From: Drosophila miranda | Lineage: Eukaryota; Arthropoda; Insecta; Diptera; Drosophilidae | Assembly: GCF_003369915.1 (NCBI RefSeq) | Contig: NC_046676.1 | Location: 17,156,001-17,220,000, forward strand | Direction of reading: 5' to 3' | DNA length: 64,000 bases | In this document: piece by piece, positions 13,084-24,600 of the stretch | Layout: each line of letters opens with the position of its first letter | Numbering within the stretch: the first letter of the stretch is position 1 | The notes under the pieces: generated by a model | Database searches by the model: none | The model's input: only the letters and a program-made list of their open reading frames with translations | Told to the model about the DNA's origin: nothing | Position numbers and translations under genes: made by a program

Positions 13084-15083
13084 TATTTTTCTTGTGATAA
13101 AACTAGCACCAGATCGGAGCCATTATTCCACGAGAACCAAACGAAACTCTTGCACATTCGAACTGAACTGAATTTGACTCTGCAATGGGAAACAATTTTC
13201 GGCTTAAGGGAACATTTTTCAAATATAATTAATAAATGTGTTTTACCAAAAACACTTGTTTCCATTGTTTCTGCTACTTTCAAATAAGGTAAAGTATAAA
13301 ATATATAAAACAATTAGTTGAAAAATGTAGTGTTATGCCACAAACAGTTCTTTGTGAAACATTATATGATTATATATGTTATCATTGTTTCCTTGCAGAT
13401 TTTCCCAATTAAAGTTACTAAACGTATCGTATTGAGATAAAAGGGCACTTTTAATTAATGAAACAAAGTGCATTTGTTTCCAAATCATGCGGATGGTTAT
13501 TACTGGACTTTTTTATCCAACTCCCTAACGACATGAAGGATATTCAGAAATAATTTTATTTTTGTATCTGAATAGAAAAAATGTGTGTATGCTAGCCACC
13601 AGCTACGAGCATAAGCATGGATAAGCGAAGGGGCCAGGAGCAGGACCAGGACCAGGGCCAGGGCCAGGACAGGGCAGGGCAGATGGCGGTGGCAGACAGC
13701 TTTTTGCTATGAGCAGCTGCAAAATAAATGTGAATTTCATGAAATAATGGCGCTAAAATACTTTATGATGCAAAATGTATGGCGCCACCAACAAGAACAG
13801 CAATAGTAGCAGCCACAACAAGTGCAAGGAGATGTGGACGGGGCTGTGGGGCCAGCTAAGCGGCAAGCAGATGCCACAATCAAGTCAACAAGAGGCGAAA
13901 AATGCTCACACAGATGCACACATGGAGATGGCCGCAACATGGTAAATGGACAGGACAGTGTGTGTGTGTGTGTGGCTGGGTCTAAGGTCATTTTCAATTT
14001 ACATAAATCATGTGAGACCACGTGGGGATGGGGCACACAGTATCCGGCAGTCGCTGCCGAGCTGCAACAGAAGTTTCCTTCGTGCGAGTGTGTGCATGCG
14101 ATCGGCCATAAGCAACCCTCCAAAAATTTATCAAAAATACTACGTATACATATTTAATGCCAGAAGTCCAATCTCCCCACCCATCAGCCACTGCGTATAC
14201 GCAATGGGATCCGCCGAGTCGTCGGACTATCCGTAGAAGCTGCAGCATCTGTTCGCAGCGTGTGAGCATTTGGCCACCAGCTAGGCAAAGTCATAAGGTC
14301 AACCGCATCCAGAGGCAGCCACCACGCGGCCTCCGAGCCAGGCAGTCGTACTGAGAATAGGACTTTGATTTATAAGACTTTCATATGGCGGCGGTTGGAC
14401 GGTCGCCTGTTTGGATCATTTGTGAATCATGTCGAGCCGTTTTTGACTTTGATTTATATGCTGTGCATATGCAGGGGCCTGGAGCAGGCTCCTCGACCGC
14501 CGCAACCATTTCCACCGAATGGCCAATTGTGCTCGGGATGAACGCGCACGGAGCGACATGGCCGGCCGGAAACGCAGACGACAAATGCTGTAGAACGCAA
14601 AAATGCAGAAGCGAAAATGGGAAATGGGAAATGGGCAAATGGGAAATGCAAATGCAAACGGCACCGCCAGCAGCATGTCACGCCCACCGCCGAAAACATG
14701 CCACTGCAACCGAAATTATTTGTATCAAGCCGAAAATTTCATTTCATTCGAAATGCAGAACCTCCGGAATTGTGTTCTTTCTGTGGGCACGCGTCGCGTC
14801 CTTGTCGTCCCGAATTGAGCCGAATTGTGAAATTTACGTAAAACCGCTTAATTGCGTTGAAATTATTTTGTTTATTTGCGCTAAAGCGGCCATTGGCGAA
14901 CGCACAATAGCATTTCCCTGCGGTTTGCACTCGTTGTTGCTGCCCAAAGGAAGTGTCGGCGGAGAGATGCCGGAATGCCATTCTTGTCAAATAAAGGATT
15001 CGGCCTGATCATAAATGAATAGTGTATGCATATGTCGGACATTCATAAAAGTGAATCGTATCTGAAGCCGTTGAGCAGCAGCA
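13084..15083. other. non-coding spacer upstream of transporter 2 and left of the BubR1 array
   Basis: No gene is recognised. It contains a G-rich minisatellite (AGGACC/AGGGCC type) at about 13635-13682, (GT)n at about 13958-13974 and short TGGGAAA-type tandem repeats near 14612-14648. The last bases before 15084 are the unique flank in which the left edge of the BubR1 array can be read. Confidence 0.5.
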
Positions 15084-15307
15084 AGACAGAGGTACAAAAG
15101 GCAGCTAGAAATGCAGCAAGAAAATGAAGAATGATCCCAGCTGGGTCCCATCAAAAACTCTCTCTGATTCATATCATAACCATGTAATCTTATAATTATA
15201 GTTAACTAGTGTATTGGCGGGAAAGATGTACAAGAGAGGATACGGAATAGGCCTACATGAAGGCGCCTTCCACGTTGCTTATGTACATCTACATACACAA
15301 CGAATCC

Positions 15308-18300
15308 CTATCGCTGCAGTATCATATTGAATTTGCCTATGGCCTCGGCCACGTATTTCTCTTTTTCGACAAGCTCGGATTTGAAGAGCGTGCGAAACTG
15401 CTGCATATTGGGCATGGTGCGGCAGTCGCGAACGTTGAGCAGTCCCCGGAAAATGGTCTCCCAGGTATCACGCTGGAAGTAGCGCGGCAGGGCTGTCTTG
15501 GGCATCCAGATGCTGCTCGGCTGCCGCTGGGCCACCTCCATGTAGCGACCAAACAGCAGCACATGCATGACGCCCACGAGACCAAACAAGTCCAGCTGAT
15601 ACGTCCAGGGGCGCTTTGTGCGCATTTCGATGCACTTGAACGATTCATCGTGATGCACATAATTGAACGCCTGATTGGCCGGAAAGAGCTTGGTGTCGAT
15701 GGCCACGCCGAAGTCAATCAGCTGCAGGCTCAGCTCGTTGGGTTGCGCACATAACCTGCAGGGAGCGGAGGAGTAGCAAGTTAGCGGGACAGCAGTATGC
15801 GAGAGTAAGACGCTTACGGTCTCATGACCAGAAAGTTATCCGGCTTGATGTCCGCGTGAATGATGCCCATGGCGTGCAGATGATCCACAATGTCCAGCAG
15901 CTGGCAGCTCATGTGCATCACAACATACTCGTCGAGGTTCTTGTTGGTGTGCTTCTTGAACTTATTGCACACGTTGATTAGCGAGCCGTAGTCCGAGAAC
16001 TCCGATATGTAGACACTGGAGTTGTTCCCCACCAAGGCATAATCGATGTGCATGAAGGCTGGGATCTGTAAGAAGTCGTAGGAAATCAGGGAATGAACTA
16101 ACAAGGTTTCACCTTCTCCACCACTCACCATTCGATCGCTGGTGAGGCGACTATGGACCTCCAGGCCTATGTAGAACTCCCAGTAGTTTGTGGGTCGCTC
16201 CTGCTTCACGGCCACCTTGTTACCCGTCTTGCAGTGCCGTCCGACGAAGACCGAGCCGTAGGCTCCCTTCCCAATGATCTTGTCCACCTCGAATTTCTCG
16301 CCGTGCACCTCCAGCTGCGTGCCCGGATGCAGTCGCTTGGCAGTGCCCACCAGCTGGCAATGGGGCAGCTTCTGAATGTACATGGAGAAGTCGATGGAGT
16401 CCAGCAGCGAGTTGATCAGATCCACATTGAACGGATTCAAATTGCTGTCGGCCATCGTACTGTTCAGCACTGACTGATCCACGTTCGCCTTGGGATGGAC
16501 AAATTCCTTGTTCTTCGGCAACTCAAAATCTGCCTGAGCCCAAGAATGGTTCGACTGCTTTGGGGTCAATGGAGTCGTTTTATGGTAGATGCTCATCTCT
16601 CCCGCGTCTTCATCTGCATTTGCATCCGCATCCGCATCCGCTTTAGGCAGTTCGAGCCTGGCCGGAACAGCAACAGGTGGCGGCAACAGCGTCGAGTTCC
16701 TGATCATGCTTATGTTGGTGTCAAACATCTCTGTGGCCGCATTCAGCTCGAAGAAGTCGCCCGACTGCTTGTCCCCACCGGGTACACTCTTCTTGGGGGA
16801 TTTCCTAAGGGATTTGGACATAGAGTCGCTAAGAAACTTCAGAGTAGTAGAGGAGCGATGATTGCTCATAGAAACAGAGGCCGCAGCTGGAACGGGCAGC
16901 GGTGGAGTACAGACGCTCAGATCAGCCATCAAGTGGGCAGGATCCTTCTGTGATGGCATCTGCGTCTCCGGCAGCGTGCAGTCCAAGGCAAAGCTGCTGC
17001 GTCGGGCAGCAGCACTGGAAGGAGCGGCTGGCTCTGGCATGGTCTCATCCAGAAAAATTTCAAACTTCTTTTGCATGGCCGCGGCCTCTGGCTTCGGCTT
17101 CGCCATCTCCGTGCAGATGGACTGTACTGGCACAGGCTGTGTCTCCGCCACAAAGGAGAGGTCTGTCATAAACGAGTCCGCCAGCTTGCTGATGCTGGGA
17201 GCGCCTGCCGGTTGGCCAATGGCCATCGCAAAGGAGCTCTTGGCATCCGACGCCACTCGTATGGACTTGCCGAAGAAATCTGGCGTGGTCTGATCGCAGA
17301 TGCGCTTGGAGCCGGCATTTCCCTGCAACGGAGAGCCGATTGTCTTAAACTTTGGCGACGTTTGCACAAACATCCCACACAAGTCGTCCTCGTCGTCCAG
17401 CGTGGGCAATTGCGGGGCCAGGCTCGAGGCAGCAACCGCCGATCGCTGATGGAGCGAAACTTCCGCCATGACAGTCGGAAGCCTGGGCAGAGTCTCAGTT
17501 TTATCCTCCTGGAAGCGGGCAAGCGGCCTCGGTATGGTCTCAGTTTTGTCCTCCTGGAAGTGCAGGGACTTCATCATCGGCACGCTGGGAGCATTGGGTT
17601 CCCAGAGTTCGCGACGCGAAAAGTTCCCACCATACTGACGATCGGGCTCCTCGCCGACTGTGGACAGCTCAGAGGCACCCAAACGCTGCAGGCGCGCTGC
17701 TGCTGGAGTGCACTCCTCACTCGCACTCCGGCTGGAGAGCGCCACGGCCGTGTGAGATCCCGGAGAGCTGGATGTGGATGTAAGGGTGGACTTGGTCGTC
17801 GTGGCCCCCGAGCTGTGGGTGCCGTGTTCCGAGGTCTCCAATATCGTCGAGAGTTGCTTGCGCAGATTCGGCGAGTTGGTCTCCCCTGGGGACTCTTCTG
17901 GCGCAGCTGCCGGAGAAACAGCTTCCTCAGGATCCGGAGGCAGCTCCTTGAGGACGGTGCCAAACTGTCGCGCCGGTGCCTGCTTTTGGGGGCCCTTGGG
18001 CGTGCTCACCGCCTGGTTCGGGATGAACATGTTGAACATTTGGGTGGAGCAGGTCTCGTCCGCATCGTAAAAGGCACTTTTGGGGGGTTTTAAGTTCGAC
18101 GGCTGGATCGGATCTTCTGTATCTTGGTATATCTCGATCTTGTGCAGCGGTGGGGCAGGCTTCGCAAAGTTATCTTCATCTTCCTTGGGGACGGGAGTAG
18201 GATCCGAATCTTCAAAGATTTCAACTATCGGCACTATTTTCGGCTGCGGTACAACTAGAGGAGGAGAAGGCACTGAAGCTATAGCTGCAGCTGTCTCCTG

Positions 18301-20049
18301 TTCGACGGCATCATCCTCCTCCTGGACCATGGACACACGTGGCGGCATCATGGATTTTCTGGACGAACCCTGCTGGGCCGGAGGGAAGAAGCTCTTGCGA
18401 CGCGGCATCTTATTGCCGGGCAGGCATACAGTCTCCTCCATGTCAAAGCTGCCGTGCACCGTAACATTCCGCTTCTCCAGCCACTTGGCCGCCAGGAGCT
18501 CCTCCGCCTGGTACTCCTGCTGTTCCTCGTCGTTGTAGAGCTTGTCAAACACGACCTGCAGACCCGGAACAGGGGGCGGCTTGTAGTACTTATCCAACTC
18601 GTCCAGAGGCTGCGGCTTGGAGACACTAGCAAAATTCGGATAGCGACGCACACCCTTCAAGGTGTTGCCCGTGCCCCACCACTCATCGTTGCGCAGCACG
18701 AATGCGTGCTGGGGATCTCGACGCTTCAGGAAGCAATAGGCGCGGTACTCCTCTGGGGAGAACTCCAGGTTGGGGCGCGGGTACAGCATGCACTTCTGGT
18801 AGCACGGCAGGCCGTTTGTGTTGGGCTCATCCTCAATGGTTACTGGCGTTATCCAGGCCTCCTGCGGCTTATTTTTCGCCACAAAGTTGGGCGGAAACTT
18901 GAACGGTTTGTCAATGTGGCGCTCGTAGTTGGTGATGGGCGGCAGTTTCTGTTCATCCACGTGTATGTCGAAGGCCAGGTCTGGAGCGGCATTGCAGCCG
19001 AAGATCTTGCCAGGCTTGTGAGGCTTGACGTGGGCCTTGTTCCAAGCCACCGGCTCCTTAAGATTCTCCCGATCACGGGCCGCGTCGATGATCGAACGTA
19101 AGCTGGACTTCACTTCCGGCTCGACTGGTGGCGGGACATTGAAATCGGTGTTCTCATCGTTGAAGACCTCCACATTGCGACCGGCATTGCGCATGCGGCT
19201 TGTGCTGGGAGCATCCGCCTGTGGGAGAACAATTGCAGTCAGACATTCCTGTAGAAGGCACCTCCACTCACCTGCACCACGCCCGGCATCTGGCTCTTGA
19301 CCGCTGCACCAGTGCGTACACTGCCCACTGTGATGGTGTTGCTGCTTCTCTTCCGTTGACCATGCAGCGACTGCAGCGCCATACGACGCTCATTCAGCTC
19401 TTGGGTCGCAGCATTGGCCTCATCACCATCGGAATAGAGCATGCGCTGAGCAACCGCGTAGTTGAAATGCTGATGGGCCTCCTTCAACTCTTCCAGCGGC
19501 TCGGCCCGGCAGGAGAGGCCCAGGCGGAAGATCTCATCGGCCTTGCGCATGTTGCCGCTCAGGTCGTAGCAATATGCCCAGGCAATGTACAAGTCCGCCA
19601 GCATTGTGCCGATTCCGCTGACGTACAGCTGCTGGTAGCACTCGATCTGATCCTCCTGATTCTTCATCTGAAGCCCAACAAAGAATTACTCCATGAACTG
19701 GCAAATACTTGGCCAAACTTACGAATTTGATGAAGAGCTTGATGAGCCGCCTGTCCTGTCTGTAGCGCTCGTCCTGCTCGAATTTGGTCAGGCATTGGTA
19801 GAGGGCCGTCTGCAGGCCAGAACTGGTGCCGCCCGCCGGATAGCTCTGCTCAATCCAGCAGATGTACGTACACCACGGCTCCAGCGGATCACTGCCAGTG
19901 TATGTGTGCACGTCCTTTTCCATTTGCTTGCGCTGCGCCAGCAGCTCCTGGCGTTGTGTGGGGTCCTGGGAGAGGGACGCCTGCAGCAAGCTCACATTGC
20001 GACCGCTGGCCAAAGGCTGGATGTTTTCCTTTGCGGCGTCAAAGTCCAT
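15308..20049 (-). CDS. BubR1: BubR1, copy 1: spindle assembly checkpoint kinase (BUB1/Mad3 family)
   Basis: Five coding exons: 19723-20049, 19272-19667, 16129-19218, 15818-16065 and 15308-15755. The product is about 1502 aa, close to the fly protein (about 1460). BubR1 sits in the mitotic checkpoint complex, inhibits APC/C-Cdc20 and binds kinetochores through Bub3. Visible parts: KEN box at residues 7-9; Mad3/BUB1 TPR region in exons 1-2; GLEBS-type Bub3-binding segment near 380-405 (MLYP, then SPEEYRAYCFLKRR); a long low-complexity Ser/Pro-rich middle; a kinase domain from about 1215 with GKGAYGSV, Lys 1246 in VAVK, HADIKPDN (Asp 1343, Asn 1348) and DFG (Asp 1368). The Arg of the usual HRD is Ala. 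The frame from 19194 to 15814 is open only because a 63-bp GT-AG intron (16066-16128) has no stop. The single DRE upstream is mutated (TATCGACA). Type A copy with copy 3. Confidence 0.95.
16066..16128 (-). other. 63-bp in-frame intron in the BubR1 kinase domain
   Basis: The minus strand reads GTGAGTGG at the 5' end and CTTACAG at the 3' end, with length divisible by three and no stop codon. Removing it joins SDRM to IPAFMHIDYAL, which restores kinase continuity. Retention would insert 21 residues. The same intron is at 22379-22441, 28995-29057 and 35283-35345. Confidence 0.85.
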
Positions 20050-20092
20050 CTTAGTTTTTCATTCGAAAACAAAACTAATAAAACAAGAAAAA

Positions 20093-20253
20093 ATGGAACG
20101 ACCGACACAACTGTAAATGAAATATACGCGCCGAAATAAATGCTAGGAATGTCAAAAAACATGAACTATCTATCGACATTTTCGGTGAAAACCCGGTATT
20201 CCGATCGAAACAAAAAATTCAAGAAAAACGAATGCATAAAGAGAAAATAAAAC
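20093..20253 (-). promoter_or_regulatory. BubR1 copy 1 promoter: one minisatellite monomer, DRE mutated
   Basis: A single monomer of the 162-bp repeat lies directly upstream of the gene. Its DREF site at 20171-20178 reads TATCGACA instead of TATCGATA, a one-base loss of the core palindrome. An Inr-like ACAGTTG on the minus strand lies near 20111. Confidence 0.6.
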
Positions 20254-21384
20254 GAGGGGGAACGTTGTGAGTTGCTGCGGACACCGCAACTCTACGGTTA
20301 TACCCGATACTAAGTCAGTATGGCTCTCCTCCGGCAGACGCCGCTAATATTAAACGACACGACAAAGAGAGAGACAGAAAATCAGTCTGAGCGTGACGTC
20401 GGTGGCTGCGTAGCCACTGCAAATTGATTTGTTCCTATTGGCTATAAAAATGATCTGATATGATCCAGATTCAGCAATCTCATAGATATGGTCATTATCT
20501 ATGATTCTGCGTTTTTAGTTTTCTCGAATGTGCAATATTGTGGTTGCAACAGATTTTCGTTCTTTGTGGGGGCGGAAGGGGGTGGGGCGAAATTCTGAGA
20601 TATACGTTTTATAGTGAGATCTAACAGAAGTGCGGATACCAAATTTGGTTACTCTAGCCTTAATAGTCTCTGAGATTTGTGGATGCCCCAGATTTTCGTC
20701 CTTTGCGGGGGCGGAAGGGGGTGTGGCGAAATTTGGACACGTAACGGTCAAGGTCCGATATCACAGGGGTGTGGATACCAAATTTGGTTGCTCTAGCTCT
20801 TATGGGTTCTGAGATCCTTGAACTCATATTTTGCAATTGGCAAAACCGACCATGAAACCTGTGTGTTAGAGAGAGACAGAGCGAGAAAGAATGAAATTGT
20901 TTTCTTGATTCTGGCTATAATAATTATACGATCTGGTTGAGATTTTACACTCTAGAACACATAGTCATCCACTACGATTCTGCGTTTTTGGTTTTATCGT
21001 ATCTTTAAAAATGTGGATGCCACAGATTTTCGTCTTTTGTGGAGGCGGAAGTGGGCGGGGCGAAGTTTTGAAATATTTTTGTAGCAGTGACATATCACAG
21101 AAGTCTGGATCCAAAACATCGTTGCTCTAGCTCTTATAGCACTTGAGCACTAGGCGCTGAAGGGGACGGACGGACGGACGGACGGACGGACAGACGGACA
21201 GACGGACGGACGGACGGACGGACAGACGGACAGACAGACAGGGCTCAATCGACTCGGCTATTGATGCTGATCAAGAATATATATACTTTATGGGGTCGGA
21301 AACGATTCCTTCTGGACGTAACACACATCCACTTTTACCACAAATCTAATATACCCCAATACTCATTTTGAGTATCGGGTATAA
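20254..21384. mobile_element. non-autonomous Helitron-like (DINE/ISY-type) element, copy 1
   Basis: About 1131 bp with no coding capacity. Boundaries come from the uninterrupted monomer in the copy 4 array: ATAAAAC-AATGG is split, with at most one shared C, so there is no target-site duplication, as expected of rolling-circle elements. Near the left end is a 7-bp stem (GAGTTGC/GCAACTC, 10-nt loop). A 14-bp inverted pair, TTATACCCGATACT and AGTATCGGGTATAA, lies at 20298 and at the right end. Three internal modules start with CAGATTTTCGT near 20550, 20689 and 21023, followed by a G-rich stretch. A GGAC/AGAC tetranucleotide microsatellite is at about 21163-21241. GA-rich motifs lie at 20364-20380 and 20867-20891. 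The insertion is not at the A|T typical of Helitrons, so the class is probable, not certain. Confidence 0.75.
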
Positions 21385-21620
21385 CAATGGAACGACAGAC
21401 AGAGGTACAAAAGGCAGCTAGAAATGCAGCAAGAAAATGAAGAATGATCCCAGCTGGGTCCCATCAAAAACTCTCTCTGATTCATATCATAACCATGTAA
21501 TCTTATAATTATAGTTAACTAGTGTATTGGCGGGAAAGATGTACAAGAGAGGATACGGAATAGGCCTACATGAAGGCGCCTTCCACGTTGCTTATGTACA
21601 TCTACATACACAACGAATCC

Positions 21621-24600
21621 CTATCGCTGCAGTATCATATTGAATTTGCCTATGGCCTCGGCCACGTATTTCTCTTTTTCGACAAGCTCGGATTTGAAGA
21701 GCGTGCGAAACTGCTGCATATTGGGCATGGTGCGGCAGTCGCGAACGTTGAGCAGTCCCCGGAAAATGGTCTCCCAGGTATCACGCTGGAAGTAGCGCGG
21801 CAGGGCTGTCTTGGGCATCCAGATGCTGCTCGGCTGCCGCTGGGCCACCTCCATGTAGCGACCAAACAGCAGCACATGCATGACGCCCACGAGACCAAAC
21901 AAGTCCAGCTGATACGTCCAGGGGCGCTTTGTGCGCATTTCGATGCACTTGAACGATTCATCGTGATGCACATAATTGAACGCCTGATTGGCCGGAAAGA
22001 GCTTGGTGTCGATGGCCACGCCGAAGTCAATCAGCTTCAGGCTCAGCTCGTTGGGTTGCGCACATAACCTGCAGGGAGCGGAGGAGTAGCAAGTTAGCGG
22101 GACAGCAGTATGCGAGAGTAAGACGCTTACGGTCTCATGACCAGAAAGTTATCCGGCTTGATGTCCGCGTGAATGATGCCCATGGCGTGCAGATGATCCA
22201 CAATGTCCAGCAGCTGGCAGCTCATGTGCATCACAACATACTCGTCGAGGTTCTTGTTGGTGTGCTTCTTGAACTTATTGCACACGTTGATTAGCGAGCC
22301 GTAGTCCGAGAACTCCGATATGTAGACACTGGAGTTGTTCCCCACCAAGGCATAATCGATGTGCATGAAGGCTGGGATCTGTAAGAAGTCGTAGGAAATC
22401 AGGGAATGAACTAACAAGGTTTCACCTTCTCCACCACTCACCATTCGATCGCTGGTGAGGCGACTATGGACCTCCAGGCCTATGTAGAACTCCCAGTAGT
22501 TTGTGGGTCGCTCCTGCTTCACGGCCACCTTGTTACCCGTCTTGCAGTGCCGTCCGACGAAGACCGAGCCGTAGGCTCCCTTCCCAATGATCTTGTCCAC
22601 CTCGAATTTCTCGCCGTGCACCTCCAGCTGCGTGCCCGGATGCAGTCGCTTGGCAGTGCCCACCAGCTGGCAATGGGGCAGCTTCTGAATGTACATGGAG
22701 AAGTCGATGGAGTCCAGCAGCGAGTTGATCAGATCCACATTGAACGGATTCAAATTGCTGTCGGCCATCGTACTGTTCAGCACTGACTGATCCACGTTCG
22801 CCTTGGGATGGACAAATTCCTTGTTCTTCGGCAACTCAAAATCTGCCTGAGCCCAAGAATGGTTCGACTGCTTTGGGGTCAATGGAGTCGTTTTATGGTA
22901 GATGCTCATCTCTCCCGCGTCTTCATCTGCATTTGCATCCGCATCCGCATCCGCTTTAGGCAGTTCGAGCCTGGCCGGAACAGCAACAGGTGGCGGCAAC
23001 AGCGTCGAGTTCCTGATCATGCTTATGTTGGTGTCAAACATCTCTGTGGCCGCATTCAGCTCGAAGAAGTCGCCCGACTGCTTGTCCCCACCGGGTACAC
23101 TCTTCTTGGGGGATTTCCTAAGGGATTTGGACATAGAGTCGCTAAGAAACTTCAGAGTAGTAGAGGAGCGATGATTGCTCATAGAAACAGAGGCCGCAGC
23201 TGGAACGGGCAGCGGTGGAGTACAGACGCTCAGATCAGCCATCAAGTGGGCAGGATCCTTCTGTGATGGCATCTGCGTCTCCGGCAGCGTGCAGTCCAAG
23301 GCAAAGCTGCTGCGTCGGGCAGCAGCACTGGAAGGAGCGGCTGGCTCTGGCATGGTCTCATCCAGAAAAATTTCAAACTTCTTTTGCATGGGCGCGGCCT
23401 CTGGCTTCGGCTTCGCCATCTCCGTGCAGATGGACTGTACTGGCACAGGCTGTGTCTCCGCCACAAAGGAGAGGTCTGTCATAAACGAGTCCGCCAGCTT
23501 GCTGATGCTGGGAGCGCCTGCCGGTTGGCCACTGGCCATCGCAAAGGAACTCTTGGCATCCGACGCCACTCGTATGGACTTGCCGAAGAAATCTGGCGTG
23601 GTCTGATCGCAGATGCGCTTGGAGCCGGCATTTCCCTGCAACGGAGAGCCGATTGTCTTAAACTTTGGCGGCGTTTGCACAAACATCCCACACAAGTCGT
23701 CCTCGTCGTCCAGCGGGGGCAATTGCGGGGCCAGGCTCGAGGCAGCAACCGCCGATCGCTGATGGAGCGAAACTTCCGCCATGACAGTCGGAAGCCTGGG
23801 CAGAGTCTCAGTTTTATCCTCCTGGAAGCGGGCAAGCGGCCTCGGTATGGTCTCGGTTTTGTCCTCCTCGAAGTGCAGGGACTTCATCATCGGCACGCTG
23901 GGAGCATTGGGTTCCCAGAGTTCGCGACGCGAAAAGTTCCCACCATACTGACGATCGGGCTCCTCGCCGACTGTGGACAGCTCAGAGGCACCCAAACGCT
24001 GCAGGCGCGCTGCTGCTGGAGTGCACTCCTCACTCGCACTCCGGCTGGAGAGCGCCACGGCCGTGTGAGATCCCGGAGAGCTGGATGTGGATGTAAGGGT
24101 GGACTTGGTCGTCGTGGCCCCCGAGCTGTGGGTGCCGTGTTCCGAGGTCTCCAATATCGTCGAGAGTTGCTTGCGCAGATTCGGCGAGTTGGTCTCCCCT
24201 GGGGACTCTTCTGGCGCAGCTGCCGGAGAAACAGCTTCCTCAGGATCCGGAGGCAGCTCCTTGAGGACGGTGCCAAACTGTCGCGCCGGTGCCTGCTTTT
24301 GGGGGCCCTTGGGCGTGCTCACCGCCTGGTTCGGAATGAACATGTTGAACATTTGGGTGGAGCAGGTCTCGTCCGCATCGTTAAAGGCACTTTTGGGGGG
24401 TTTTAAGTTCGACGGCTGGATCGGATCTTCTGTATCTTGGTATATCTCGATCTTGTGCAGCGGTGGGGCAGGCTTCGCAAAGTTATCTTCATCTTCCTTG
24501 GGGACGGGAGTAGGATCCGAATCTTCAAAGATTTCAACTATCGGCACTATTTTCGGCTGCGGTACAACTAGAGGAGGAGAAGGCACTGAAGCTATAGCTG

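Larger units (their letters stand above)
15084..21396 (-). repeat. BubR1 tandem unit 1 (6.3 kb)
   Basis: The unit begins at AGACAGAGGTAC, next to unique DNA (AGCAGCAGCA just before it), and ends where the same sequence recurs at 21397. In order it holds 224 bp of 3' flank, the BubR1 gene in reverse, one 162-bp minisatellite monomer and a Helitron-like element. The other three units are nearly identical over the gene. Confidence 0.95.

Noticed and set aside
17071-18093. 340-codon plus-strand frame opposite BubR1, repeated in all four copies
   Set aside because: It is the antisense shadow of the GC-rich BubR1 exon: Arg/Leu/Gly-rich, no known family, no promoter or splice context. Its repetition only reflects the gene duplication.
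15814-19194. Continuous 1126-codon frame taken as one BubR1 exon (and its equivalents in copies 2 and 3)
   Set aside because: It runs through a 63-bp GTGAGT...CTTACAG intron that breaks the kinase N-lobe; splicing restores continuity, and the true start is two exons upstream.
20254-21384. Classical terminal-inverted-repeat transposon
   Set aside because: The 14-bp inverted pair is not at both outer ends (the left one is 44 bp inside) and there is no target-site duplication, so a rolling-circle type fits better.
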